A DNA stretch of 24,078 bases from JAICIG01 sp035532215 (GCA_035532215.1 DATKRK010000386.1:1-24078), one strand, 5' to 3'; positions 1-7,820 are shown, counted from the stretch's first letter. Notes: generated from the sequence alone by a model not told the origin. Numbers and translations are program-made.

Positions 1-19
1 AAGCGAAAGGAGTACGACC

Positions 20-178
20 ATGACGACCATGTGTGACATAAGCGGCGAAGACAACATCGCCCGCCTGAACGCCTTCCTCGACCAGTTCCCGGTCGGCATC
101 GACCCGGACTTCGACGAGGCGCCCGACGAGCTGGAGCGGCAGTTCGCCGAATTCCGCCTCACCTCCCACCACCACTAA
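20..178 (+). CDS. Small acidic hypothetical protein, 52 aa
   Basis: A short frame starts at an ATG preceded by AAAGGAGT about 7 bases upstream and ends in TAA 18 bases before the next gene. The product is acidic (ISGEDNIARLN, then a D/E-rich DPDFDEAPDELERQ stretch) and ends in a His triplet. No family is recognised. It is probably real because of the good ribosome-binding site, the GC-rich third positions shared with the neighbours, and its place at the head of a run of closely spaced plus-strand genes, each with its own Shine-Dalgarno sequence. Its function is unknown; an accessory plasmid role is only inferred from context. Confidence 0.6.
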   Translation: MTTMCDISGEDNIARLNAFLDQFPVGIDPDFDEAPDELERQFAEFRLTSHHH

Positions 179-196
179 CCGGAAAGGAAACCGACC

Positions 197-796
197 ATGT
201 CAAACACCGACGAGCTACCAACGCCTTTCGACGGCTACGAAGTACACGGCGTCCGTGAATTCGGACGCGGCGCCAAGCGGCACTGCGAGCAAGTCCCCGA
301 TGAGGACGCCCGGTTCTGGAGTCTCTACGGGCACATCCCCGGCCAGGGCCTCGAATGCATCGGCGATTTCAAGAACCGTGCCTTGGCCGAGGAAGTCCGC
401 GCCCGCATCAAAGGCCGCCAGCCCGCATTGCAAGAAGCGCTGGCGTGGCTGGCCACCGCCGCCGAAGACCTTGACGTCGCGCTAGACGAAACACCCGGTC
501 AATTCGCTGCCGAACGCATGGAACTCGCCGCCGCGTGCCGCAACGCCCGCGACGCGCTCCGGACGGGATCGCGGATCGACGTCCACCAGCTACTGCGTGC
601 CCGCCGCCAGGTCGCCGTCATCTGGAGCATCGAGGACGTGCAAGGTGTCCGCCCCGAACTGACCGACGACCAGGCGTGGGACGTGCTTGAACGCTGCTAC
701 GACAAGCACGACTGCGAATGGGGCTTCACCTGGAACTACCTCGAGGACGTAGCCGACATCATGTTTCCTGAGCAACCATCAACCACAAAGGAGTGA
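197..796 (+). CDS. Hypothetical accessory protein, 199 aa
   Basis: The ATG follows GGAAAGGAAACC, a reasonable ribosome-binding site, and the gene sits between two genes of the same strand. The protein is soluble and acidic with no signal peptide or membrane segment. The C-terminal third (from about residue 137, VAVIWSIEDVQGVRPELTDDQAWDVLERC, through HDCEWGFTWNYLEDVADIMFP) looks like a compact conserved module of the kind found in phage and plasmid proteins, but I cannot name a family. The middle (residues 70-125) is Ala/Glu-rich and probably helical. It belongs to the 20-2015 operon. Its function is not known. Confidence 0.75.
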   Translation: MSNTDELPTPFDGYEVHGVREFGRGAKRHCEQVPDEDARFWSLYGHIPGQGLECIGDFKNRALAEEVRARIKGRQPALQEALAWLATAAEDLDVALDETPGQFAAERMELAAACRNARDALRTGSRIDVHQLLRARRQVAVIWSIEDVQGVRPELTDDQAWDVLERCYDKHDCEWGFTWNYLEDVADIMFPEQPSTTKE

Positions 797-801
797 AAAC
801 C

Positions 802-1263
802 ATGACCAATGAACCAACCAATGCAGACCGCGCGGCGTGCGCCAAAGACGCCCTCGCCGTCTTCACCGTGGCCACCTTCACCGGCGGCCATCCAGACCGC
901 ATGGACCGCGACGACCTCGAATGCGCCACGGGCGACCTGATCGCCGACCTGCTGCACTACGCCGTGCAGCAAGGCTTCGATGCTGGTGGCATTACGCAAA
1001 GAGCCTGCGGGCACTTCGGATGGGAGCTGCTGGACGAAGCGTGTCTGGGACTCCCCAGGCACGACGACGCGATCGTATCAGAGCTTGTCGCGGCGCTGGA
1101 CTACCTAATTGAGCAGACTGTCGACATGGATCTCAAACACGGCATCGGGCTGAGTGAGGGCGAAGAGGAGGCGAGAACGAAAGCCCTGGCCGCCATCGCC
1201 CAGGCCACGGACGCAACCCCGGCCCATCAACAAGCCGCCAAACGCAACGATAAGGAGGAGTAA
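802..1263 (+). CDS. Hypothetical accessory protein, 153 aa
   Basis: I chose the ATG at 802 over an in-frame GTG at 793 because AAAGGAG (787-793) lies at the right distance from 802, and the GTG overlaps both that site and the stop of the previous gene. The protein is acidic and helical, with an N-terminal part (CAKDALAVFTVATFTGGHPDRMDRDDLECATGDLIADLLHYA) suggesting a small globular domain. No motif allows a name. It ends three bases before the ATG of the methyltransferase-like gene, so the two are very probably co-transcribed and perhaps translationally coupled. Confidence 0.7.
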   Translation: MTNEPTNADRAACAKDALAVFTVATFTGGHPDRMDRDDLECATGDLIADLLHYAVQQGFDAGGITQRACGHFGWELLDEACLGLPRHDDAIVSELVAALDYLIEQTVDMDLKHGIGLSEGEEEARTKALAAIAQATDATPAHQQAAKRNDKEE

Positions 1264-1265
1264 TC

Positions 1266-2015
1266 ATGTTCGCACGTACCATCAACGCACGCTACGCGGC
1301 CCGCATCCGCCGGGCCGCTGCCACCCCTCGCCCCGCCAGGCCACAGCCCGTTTACGCCAGGCTGCCGCTGGCGCCGAGCAATGCCAGCCCCGTCCCTCAC
1401 CTGACCAGCCTGTACCATTTCGATCGGGCCGGCGAGTACGGCAACCGGGGGTATCCCGGCAATTGCGGCGGCAATCTTATCAAGGACTTGCTCCGATTCT
1501 TTCATTCGGAGAGCGTCTTCGACCCAATGACCGGCAGCGGCACCTGCCGGGACGTATGCGAAGAGCTGGGCGTTTACTGCTGGTCGAGCGACATCCATGA
1601 AGGCGCCGACGCTTGCGATGCATCGCAATTCCCGCGAGATTGCTTCGATTTCTGCTGGATTCATCCGCCCTATTGGCGCATGAAGCTCTATGCCGACGAT
1701 CCGCGCGACCTGTCGCGCTGCCCGACGCTGGCCGCATTCCTCGACCGCTACGCACTGCTGATCGCGACTTGCGCCGGCTCCCTCGCCCAAGGCGGCAAGC
1801 TGGCGATTTTAATGGGTGACTATAGCGACCGCGAGGCGGGATACGTGCCGCTCGTGTTTTACACGAAGCTGCTGGCCCTGCGAGCCGGATTGCGGCAGCA
1901 CTGCACCGACATTATCCGCTTCAGCCACGGCAACAGCAGTTCCAAGAAGACCTATCGCAGTAGCTTCATCCCGGGCTTGCACAACGTGTGCGTGATCTTT
2001 GAAAAGCACGGTTAG
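1266..2015 (+). CDS. Orphan DNA amino-methyltransferase-like protein, 249 aa
   Basis: A Rossmann-type SAM-binding motif I is seen as FDPMTGSGT (residues 85-93), followed by HPPYW (133-137) in the place of the catalytic D/N/S-PPY/W motif IV of N4-cytosine/N6-adenine methyltransferases. Later strands (LAQGGKLAILMGDYS, LHNVCVIFEKHG) fit the C-terminal half of such a fold. The order motif I then IV is the alpha/gamma arrangement, although the DPxxGSGT wording is more typical of beta-class enzymes. The first 45 residues are a basic, Pro/Ala/Arg-rich tail. The start is supported by AAGGAGGAG just upstream. No restriction endonuclease gene is adjacent, so it would be an orphan plasmid or phage-type enzyme. 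The target base and site are unknown, and the His replacing the usual first motif IV residue leaves activity open. Confidence 0.7.
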   Translation: MFARTINARYAARIRRAAATPRPARPQPVYARLPLAPSNASPVPHLTSLYHFDRAGEYGNRGYPGNCGGNLIKDLLRFFHSESVFDPMTGSGTCRDVCEELGVYCWSSDIHEGADACDASQFPRDCFDFCWIHPPYWRMKLYADDPRDLSRCPTLAAFLDRYALLIATCAGSLAQGGKLAILMGDYSDREAGYVPLVFYTKLLALRAGLRQHCTDIIRFSHGNSSSKKTYRSSFIPGLHNVCVIFEKHG

Positions 2016-2092
2016 CACTTCTTCATTTCTTCATTTACAACCGCCTCAAAATCAGGCAATCTTGAGTCTTGAACCAGCGATTGGAGGGGCTT

Positions 2093-2317
2093 ATGAGAGT
2101 TTCGATCCGCGATATTGACATCTCAGAGCTTTCGTCGGCAGAGTGCATCCTCCTCGCTCAGGAACTTTGGGACAGAGTTCATGAGGAAGCCCAGGCCCTG
2201 CCGATCTCGGCCGAACAGCGCGCCGAAATTCAGCGTCGGCTCGCGGAAGTCGAGGCCGGCACGATGCCGGTTTATCCGTGGGATGAAGTCAAGCGGCGGC
2301 TTCTAGGCCGTAAGTGA
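2093..2317 (+). CDS. Antitoxin of a ParE/RelE-type addiction module, 74 aa
   Basis: The ATG at 2093 follows TTGGAGGGGCTT, a strong ribosome-binding site; an upstream TTG at 2069 has none. The protein resembles the putative addiction-module component family (unstable antitoxins paired with RelE/ParE toxins): an N-terminal segment with ELSSAECILLAQELWDRV, the LPISAEQRAEIQRRL helix, and a C-terminal PVYPWDEVKRRLLG tail that would embrace the toxin. Its last codons overlap the toxin start (GTGA), which is the usual antitoxin-first order with translational coupling. Such proteins neutralise the toxin, and the complex usually represses its own promoter. A role in plasmid maintenance is inferred. 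Confidence 0.85.
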   Translation: MRVSIRDIDISELSSAECILLAQELWDRVHEEAQALPISAEQRAEIQRRLAEVEAGTMPVYPWDEVKRRLLGRK

Positions 2318-2628
2318 CCGCGCAGGTCGTCCTCCTCGCCGCGGCTGAGGCTGATCTTGCCGCCGCCGTCGCTTGGTACGACCGCCAGGCACCCGGCTTG
2401 GGCGATTCGTTCATCGGCCAGGTCGAAGCCGTATTCGATCAACTGCGACGGCGTCCCGAGATGTATCAGGTTGCTTTTGCCGCCGTCCGCCGCGCTGTCC
2501 TGCAGCGATTCCCATTTGCCGTCATTTACCACGTTCGCCTGACATCTATCGAAGTCCTCGGCGTCCTGCCATGTCGAGCCGATCCCAAGCTACTGATGCA
2601 ACGAGTTGCAACCATCGGTAATCAATGA
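2314..2628 (+). CDS. ParE/RelE-family toxin, 104 aa
   Basis: It starts at GTG 2314, overlapping the antitoxin stop by 4 bp. The sequence has the hallmarks of the ParE/RelE fold: AAEADLAAAVAWYDRQAPGLGDSFIGQVEAVFDQLRRRPEMY, followed by the basic strand RRAVLQRFPFAVIYHV and a final hydrophobic strand IEVLGVLPC. Length is typical (about 95-105 aa). Toxins of this fold poison gyrase (ParE) or cleave mRNA on the ribosome (RelE). The AVAWYDRQAPGLG/FPFAVIYHV pattern fits the ParE side better, but the target cannot be settled from sequence alone. It forms a complete addiction module with the preceding gene, close to the plasmid core. Confidence 0.85.
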   Translation: MTAQVVLLAAAEADLAAAVAWYDRQAPGLGDSFIGQVEAVFDQLRRRPEMYQVAFAAVRRAVLQRFPFAVIYHVRLTSIEVLGVLPCRADPKLLMQRVATIGNQ

Positions 2629-2718
2629 AGCGGGCACCCTCCGGCAGCTCACCCGACGCAGCACGCACACCTGAGCCGTCCCACGGCAAGACGTTTCAAA
2701 TTGGCACATTCTTCAGCG

Positions 2719-2747
2719 TTGACAGTTGGTTAGAACCGCGCTACCTC
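2719..2747 (+). promoter_or_regulatory. Possible promoter for the IS-interrupted gene
   Basis: TTGACA (2719-2724) is followed after 17 bases by TACCTC, a weak -10 match, about 55 bases upstream of the ATG at 2803. The -35 is perfect but the -10 is poor, so this is tentative. The rest of 2629-2802 holds no convincing gene. Confidence 0.25.
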
Positions 2748-2989
2748 TGGCCTCCCGCGGCGGCGTGACAGCGGCCGCATTCACCGCAGCAAAGAGGCAA
2801 TCATGTCAAGGAAACGTACTCAGGGCCAGGAACAACAGGAACCGGCTGCCACCCGCGAGCCAGGCGACGAAGAGGAACGCAAACCGTTTCCGCCCATCCG
2901 CCCTTGGGAACACAATAATCTCGCTGGCGTCGAGCGGCTGTTTTACAGCAACAAAGACCTGAAAAAATACGAGGTATGGCTGAAATTCC

Positions 2990-3009
2990 GGCTCTTCCGT
3001 TTTCAGGTG
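2990..3009 (+). repeat. ISL3 element inverted repeat (transposase 3' side)
   Basis: GGCTCTTCCGTTTTCAGGTG. It matches the opposite end at 17 of 20 positions. The transposase stop codon (3003-3005 on the minus strand) lies inside this repeat. The outer flank is the GAAATTCC target duplication. Confidence 0.93.
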
Positions 3010-4306
3010 TAATAGCCGCGGAAAGTGGCCTGGATGCCGCGGGCGAGGGCATGCAGGTCGGAAACCGTGCGATGGGCGAGGCCGCCGAGCCGGTTCACTT
3101 CCAAGCTTAATCGCCGCCACAGGCTGTCGGCCGATTTGAGGCCGTAGCTGCGACGCGTGATCACGCGGGCCTTGGTGTTGAGACCCTCGACTGCGGCGCT
3201 CGTCTCGCGTCGATCGAAATACGCCAGGATGCCGTCGCGCCAGCGATCGTACAGCGCGAAGAATTCCAGCAGTTCCGGTTCGTCGGCAATCACCGCCCGT
3301 AATTCCTCCAGTCGCTCCGACGCTTCCTGGCGATTCTTGGCCGTGTCGAAGATTTCCGCGACGTCCTCGCGAAAGCAGTAGGGCAACTCCAAGTCGGGAA
3401 CCCGTGCGAACAATTCGTACAACTCGTCTTCGTCTTGCTTCGTCAGGTCGCGGCGGCGACGGCGGAACTGCCACATCCGAGAGCGAAACTTGGATTGCTC
3501 CGCACGCGACAATGCTAGCTTATGGCGACGCGTTTTTTTCTTACGCGGTCCACCACTTCCCCCAAATGCTTGGCCACATGAAATCGGTCCAGCACCAATT
3601 GGCTGTTCGGCAACTGTTCGCAGCAGACCAGCGGGTAAACGGCGCTCATATCGGTGCGGTGAGAACGAACGCCCGCGCGTTGTCGCGGCGAAAGCATCGC
3701 CAGGCACTTCTCGGCCGCCTGGCGATCGCGACCCTTCACGACCGCCAACACGCGCGGATGCTCCGCGTCCGACAAGTCGCTCATCACGGTCACGTACAAT
3801 TTGTGTCGTTTCTTCAGGCTCAACTCGTCCATGCCGATGCTGGCGATCGACGCATCCGGCGGGATCGCCCGCTCCGCTTGCAAACGCTGCTGGAGAATGC
3901 CCTCGACCAGTTCGGCGGAGACCCCGAGACGCCGCGCCACTTCCTCGACGCTGAGTCCCACCAGCAATTCCAGCACGTGCTCCTCGAAGCGGTAGGTGTA
4001 CGCCGCCCGCGGACGTTTGAACGGCGTGGGAATCTGCGTCCGTTGTCGGCAGCCAGGGCACTGATGCAGCGGCGGTTGATAGACCCAGAACGTCGGCTGA
4101 CCGAACAGGTCCAAGTCCCGCACCGGCAGAACCTCGTTCTTCAGCCGCACGTTCGTCGGCCCTTCTTGACCGCACTTGGGACAAGCCTGCCGCGGCGGCA
4201 GATCGAAATCGACCTCAAACACGTGGGCTCCCCGATGCCGCTCGTAACCGCGAACCGTCACCCCATCCGGCAAATCTACCTCGATTTCCACATTCACGCT
4301 GTGCAT
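3003..4306 (-). CDS. ISL3-family transposase in two frames (434 aa if shifted -1)
   Basis: The start at 4306 (MHSVNVEIEVDLPDGV) has GGAG about 8 bases upstream; a longer ATG at 4360 is less likely. Frame one encodes an N-terminal zinc finger (CPKCGQEG and CPGCRQR, residues about 40-85), an HTH (SVEEVARRLGVSAELVEGIL) and the first two acidic residues of the DDE core (GMDELSLKKRHKLYV; VLDRFHVAKHL). It stops at 3515 after a run of seven A. The frame -1 to it continues KKTRRHKLALSRAEQSKF and carries the third acidic residue (AVEGLNTKARVITRRSYG). A -1 shift on A-AAA-AAA would join the frames into a 434-aa protein, the normal family size. Either this is programmed frameshifting or one A has been lost by mutation. 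Without the shift, the catalytic Glu is missing. Confidence 0.88.
3533..3539 (-). other. A7 homopolymer, putative -1 frameshift site in the transposase
   Basis: On the minus strand the codons read AGA AAA AAA CGC; seven consecutive A give the slippery pattern A-AAA-AAA. Shifting back by one base here gives AAA AAA ACG CGT and enters the frame encoding the rest of the transposase. Seven A is also a classic place for an indel or a sequencing error, and most ISL3 members use one frame, so the site may be a plain mutation. Confidence 0.5.
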
Positions 4307-4420
4307 GATCACGACTCCGCCATGACCCGAGATGGAACCACACTCGCCCCGCCCAACCATTCTAACGCCCCCCTGGGGCGTTCAGGCAACCCGTCGCTAG
4401 GCTATTTCGCTCGAACAAGG

Positions 4421-4440
4421 CACTCGGAAACGGAAGAGCC
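4421..4440 (-). repeat. ISL3 element inverted repeat (transposase 5' side)
   Basis: CACTCGGAAACGGAAGAGCC on the plus strand; its reverse complement begins GGCTCTTCCGTTT like the other end. It is followed directly by the second GAAATTCC at 4441-4448. Confidence 0.93.
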
Positions 4441-4738
4441 GAAATTCCGCGACGGCGATCCCGGCGAGAAAGTCCGCCGATATATGAAAGACAACGGCTT
4501 CCATTGGGAATCGGGCGCTCCAGCAGGCGGCCGCTTCAATGTCGCCGGCGCTTGGGTGCGACCTACCACCTACGAAACACTGAGCCAGGACCGGCTGCAT
4601 GGCGAGCGCGTGTATCGCAAAGTCGTTGACATGATGCTGGAAGAAAAGGGCCTGACGCACGAGCAGCCGCAGGCCGAGGGCGTCCCCTTCTGACTTCGGC
4701 AAGCGGCCGCTGCATGAGTGGCGTCGCTTAACCGGCGG

Positions 4739-4980
4739 CAGGAAATCGTCACAAGCAACGACACGACCGACCAGTTCGCCAACCGCGTGCAGGTCATGCC
4801 GATCAACAGCCGCGTCGGCAGGCTCTATCCCTGCGTGACGCTGATCGACATCGACCATCGCAAATGCAAGGCTATGGCTGAGTAGCGTGCCATCGTCGCC
4901 AGCTCTCTGCCCTCACCGCGCTCATGGCCGACGAACTGCGGCCCATCGAGTTGATCGTGCGGCTGCAACTCGGGCTTTGA
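4739..4980 (+). pseudogene. Decayed MazF/PemK-type toxin gene relic
   Basis: Frame one reads QEIVTSNDTTDQFANRV, QVMPINSRVGRLYPCVTLI and KCKAMAE-stop. This resembles the middle of MazF/PemK endoribonuclease toxins (V-SND-N-FA-RV-V-P-TS and the later KAMADQ block). Just after the stop, the frame shifted by one base reads RRQLSALTALMADELRPIELIVRLQLGL-stop, which matches the usual MazF C-terminus (RRRL..L.....VE.A.RVQLGL). So one gene is broken by a frameshift around 4880-4886. The normal N-terminus (M-RGDVV-A..PG..GKPRPA) is missing upstream, and no matching antitoxin was seen. It is a relic, probably of a second addiction module. Confidence 0.65.
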
Positions 4981-5117
4981 CCTGCATGCCCGACCGCGGC
5001 GTCCCGGTCGCCGGCGGCCGCCAAAAATCGCCTCATATCGGCACGCTTGTCAGCCTGCTTAGCCGCCTGACTTAGCTCAGGAATCGGCGGTGCGAGGAAG
5101 CAGCTTTTGGGTCAGAG

Positions 5118-5141
5118 TGTCATTTTCCAAAGCCGGCTTCA
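5118..5141 (+). repeat. Left terminal inverted repeat of the Tni transposon
   Basis: It begins TGTCATTTTCCAAAG and ends GGCTTCA, matching the reverse complement of the right end at 20 of 24 positions. The outer flank is CAGAG. It probably serves as the outermost TniA-binding site. Confidence 0.92.
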
Positions 5142-5180
5142 TTTCATTGCTTGATGCACGGCGAGTTTTCGGCTTTAAGT

Positions 5181-5201
5181 ATTTCCAGAGTGCTCTTCAG
5201 C
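5181..5201 (+). repeat. Left subterminal transposase-binding repeat
   Basis: TTTCCAGAGTGCTCTTCAG (5182-5200) repeats the pattern of the right terminus read inward (TTTCCGAAGTGGACTTCAG), 15 of 19 identical and in the orientation expected for a second left-end site. Tn7/Tn5053-type ends carry several such sites; function here is inferred. Confidence 0.6.
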
Positions 5202-5274
5202 ATTGCCTGGAGTCCTATGCAGCAGATTGCAGAATTGCCGAAGCCGAGTTCGGCGTGCGACGAAATCCAGTGTC

Positions 5275-6918
5275 ATGACTGACATTTCGTTGATCGACGA
5301 CAAGAACTGGCGCATCGCGAAGCATCGTGCGGAAGTGATCCGCCCGCTTGCGGCGAAGACGCGATGCCCCCTCGCCCTGGTCCAAGCCGCGGCCGCAGAG
5401 CTTAAGCTGTCGGAACGTCAGGTGTTCACCCTAATCAAGCGTTGCCGCGAGTCCGAAGGAGCGACGGCCTCGCTCGTGCCCGGCGCCTCCGACGGCGGGA
5501 AAGGCACGTCCCGCATCGGGCAAGAGCGGGAGGCGCTGCTCCACAACATCATCAATGAGGTGTACCTCACGCCTCAGCGGCTGACGCCTGAAGCCGTCAT
5601 CCGGGAAACCAGGCGGCGCTGTCAACTGGCGGGGCTGAAGCCTCCCGGCGGCAATACCATCCGGCGCCGCCTCAATGCGCTGACGGCCGAAGACCGGCGG
5701 AAGCGCGGCGAGTCACCGGCGCGCCGCAAGGTTGTTTCCGGCGCGACGCCCGCCGCGCGTCATCCCCTCGACACGATCCAGATGGATCACACGAAGGTGG
5801 ACATCATTCTCGTTGATCCCATCCAGCGCAAACCGATTGGGCGCCCGTGGATTACCATCGCCATCGACATTTTCAGCCGTTGCATCGCCGGCATGCATTT
5901 ATCCCTTGAAGCGCCCTCGGCAACGTCGGTCGGGCTCTGCCTGGTTCACGTGGCGTCCGACAAATCACAATGGCTTGCCGATCGCGGCGTGACGACGGCA
6001 TGGCCGATTCAGGGCAAGCCCCGGAGGATCAGCGTCGATAACGGCGCGGAATTCCACAGCGCCGCCTTCGAGCGCGGCTGCGAGCAGCATGGCATCGCCA
6101 TTCACTGGCGCCCGCCCGGCCAGCCGGAATTCGGCGGGATCGTCGAGCGGGTGATCGGCAGCTTGATGACACTGGTGCATGAGCTGCCGGGCACCACCTT
6201 TTCCAATCCGGTGGAGCGCGGCGGCTATGACAGCGACCGCATGGCGTGCCTGACCCTGGAAGAACTGGAACATTGAATGGCGGTCGCCATTACCGGGGTC
6301 TATCATCAGCGGGCGCATGCCGGTCTTGACGGGGAAAGCCCGCTGAGCCGCTATCAGGCAGGGATGAAGGCCATGACATCGGCCGGCGAACTGCCGCCGG
6401 TCATCAAGAATCCCCGCGCTTTCCTGATCGACTTTCTGCCGGTGCTGCGGCGGACGGTGCAACGAAACGGGATTACCGTCGACCGCATCACGTACTTTTG
6501 CTTGGCCCTTAAGGCGTGGATAACCCGGCGTGATCCGCTGGAGCCGGTGCTCGTCCGACGCGACCCCCGCGACATCAGCCGCGTTTATGTCTACGACCCC
6601 GAGACGTCCGGCTATCTTGAGATTCCGTACCGCGATCTCTCCCGCCCGAGCATTACGCTCTGGGAGCACCGTCTGGCCTCACGCCGCCTGCGTGACGAAC
6701 GCCGCACGCACATTGACGAGGCGTCGCTGTTCCAGGCGGTAACGGAATTGCGGGCCATCGAAAAGAAGGCCGCCGTTTCCACCCGGTCGGCCCGGCGCAA
6801 TCACACAAGGCGTCGGCCGGAACACATCCCTCCCCCGGCAACGGCGCAGAACAACCCCGTGGTTCCTTCCGGCGCGCACCAAACGCTTCCGCCTTTTTCG
6901 GAGATCGAAGAATGGTAG
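5275..6918 (+). pseudogene. tniA: TniA-like DDE transposase with in-frame TGA at codon 334
   Basis: Read through one TGA (6274-6276), this is a 547-residue protein, the usual size for TniA/TnsB-type transposases. N-terminal helix-turn-helix regions occupy about residues 25-140 (LALVQAAAAELKLSERQVFTLIKR; NTIRRRLNALT). The rve/DDE core carries D171 (QMDHTKVD), D255 (SVDNGAEF) and E291 (GIVERVIGS), with D-35-E spacing. The C-terminal beta-barrel and basic tail follow the stop (VYHQRAHAGLDGESPLSRY, VYDPETSGYLEIPYRDLSRP). The stop lies in LEELEH-stop-MAVAI, where family members usually have Trp, so TGG to TGA is the simplest cause; ATG follows at once. The start at 5275 was chosen because earlier codons overlap the transposon end. 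The split leaves the DDE core without its C-terminal part, which contacts TniB in relatives. Confidence 0.88.
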
Positions 6919-7820
6919 GGGCGGAAGCGTACCGGCATCTGTCGCCCCAGGCTCGAGATGTCGCCGCCCTGCCGGTCGCGGAGCGAATGGCAACCTTCGG
7001 CGGGCAGCGCTGGATCGGCTATCCCGCCGCACAGGCTGCGATCTCCAGGCTGGAGCACATTCTTGCGCACCCGCCGGTGCTGCGGCCGCCCAATCTTCTG
7101 ATCGTCGGGCCGACCAACAACGGCAAGTCGATGATTGCCGAGCGGTTCCGGCGCCTTCATCCGCCGGGCATGTCGGCCGACCGGGAACGTCAGAACATCC
7201 CGGTGCTGTCCATACAGATGCCCTCCAGCCCGACCACCCGGCGGTTCTACGCGGCACTGCTTGCCGCCGTGGGATCGCCGCTGGTGACTTCGGGAACCAC
7301 CGACCTGCGTGAGCAAAGGGCGCTGCGAATCATGCGGCAGGTCGGTGTGCGCGTCCTGATTATTGACGAGTTGCACAACATCCTGGCGGCAAGGCCCGGT
7401 CAGCAGCGGGAGTTTCTCAACCTGCTACGGTTTATCGGCAACGAACTCCGCGTCTCCCTTTGTTGCCTGGGAACCAAAGAGGCGTACCTGGCCATCCGTT
7501 CGGACGACCAGTTGGAAAACCGCTTTGAACCCATCCCGCTTCCGCGTTGGACCGATGGCGTCGACCTCGGGCGGTTGCTCGCAAGTTTTGAAGCCACGCT
7601 GCCGCTGAGGGAACCGTCTGATCTCAGCTCGCCTGAGCTACGGGCGCTGATACTGCGGCGGTCCGAAGGCACGATTGGCGAAATAGCAACGCTGCTTTCC
7701 GCCGCGACACGCAAGGCGCTGGCTGCCGGCCGCGAGCGCATCGACGCCGACCTCATCCTTGCCGCGGATTACCAGGGGCCGTCCGAGCGCCGCAGGCAGT
7801 TTGAGGCGTCCCTTGGATGA
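6912..7820 (+). CDS. tniB: TniB/TnsC-type AAA+ transposition ATPase, 302 aa
   Basis: The ATG at 6912 overlaps the tniA stop by 7 bp (ATGGTAG), indicating translational coupling. Walker A is GPTNNGKS (residues 66-73), Walker B VLIIDELHN (about 148-156, with D152-E153), and sensor-like FIGNELRVSLCCLGTKEAY and an Arg-rich LENRFEPIPLPRW follow. This matches the TniB family (AAA_22-like, related to TnsC), which polymerises on DNA, is steered by TniQ and activates the transposase. The C-terminal ILRRSEGTIGEIATLLSAA is typical. The gene appears intact, so it could act in trans for related elements even if tniA is broken. Confidence 0.95.
   Translation: MVGAEAYRHLSPQARDVAALPVAERMATFGGQRWIGYPAAQAAISRLEHILAHPPVLRPPNLLIVGPTNNGKSMIAERFRRLHPPGMSADRERQNIPVLSIQMPSSPTTRRFYAALLAAVGSPLVTSGTTDLREQRALRIMRQVGVRVLIIDELHNILAARPGQQREFLNLLRFIGNELRVSLCCLGTKEAYLAIRSDDQLENRFEPIPLPRWTDGVDLGRLLASFEATLPLREPSDLSSPELRALILRRSEGTIGEIATLLSAATRKALAAGRERIDADLILAADYQGPSERRRQFEASLG

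Larger units (their letters stand above)
2990..4440 (-). mobile_element. ISL3-family insertion sequence, 1451 bp
   Basis: The two ends are imperfect 20-bp inverted repeats (17 of 20 identical) that begin GGCTCTTCCG, the typical ISL3-family terminus. They are flanked by identical 8-bp target duplications GAAATTCC (2982-2989 and 4441-4448); 8 bp is the usual ISL3 duplication length. One transposase gene fills the element on the minus strand. Intact duplications and reconstruction of the target gene both indicate a direct, fairly recent insertion. The transposase is split between two frames, so the copy is either dead or dependent on frameshifting. Confidence 0.93.
2803..4693 (+). pseudogene. 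Hypothetical gene interrupted by the ISL3 element (143 aa when restored)
   Basis: The left part (2803-2989) begins MSRKRTQGQEQQEP and reaches LKKYEVWLKF; the right part (4449-4693) continues RDGDPGEKVRRYMKDNG to VPF-stop. Removing the IS (2990-4440) and one copy of the GAAATTCC duplication restores one uninterrupted frame of 144 codons, in phase across the junction. The restored protein has a charged, Gln/Glu-rich, probably disordered N-terminus (residues 1-30), then a compact domain with FHWESGAPAGGRFNVAGAWVRPTTYETLSQDRLHGERVYRKVVDMMLEEKGL. I do not recognise a named family. As it stands, translation from 2803 runs 8 residues into the IS and stops at 3012, giving a 69-aa stub. The insertion has therefore inactivated it. 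Confidence 0.85.

Noticed and set aside
3404..4440. Long plus-strand open frame across the IS
   Set aside because: It is antisense to the transposase, whose zinc finger and DDE motifs are clear; only the part after 4440 is real, as the 3' half of the interrupted gene.
4887..5278. Small plus-strand proteins between the MazF relic and tniA
   Set aside because: They overlap the relic or the transposon end and have no coding signature.
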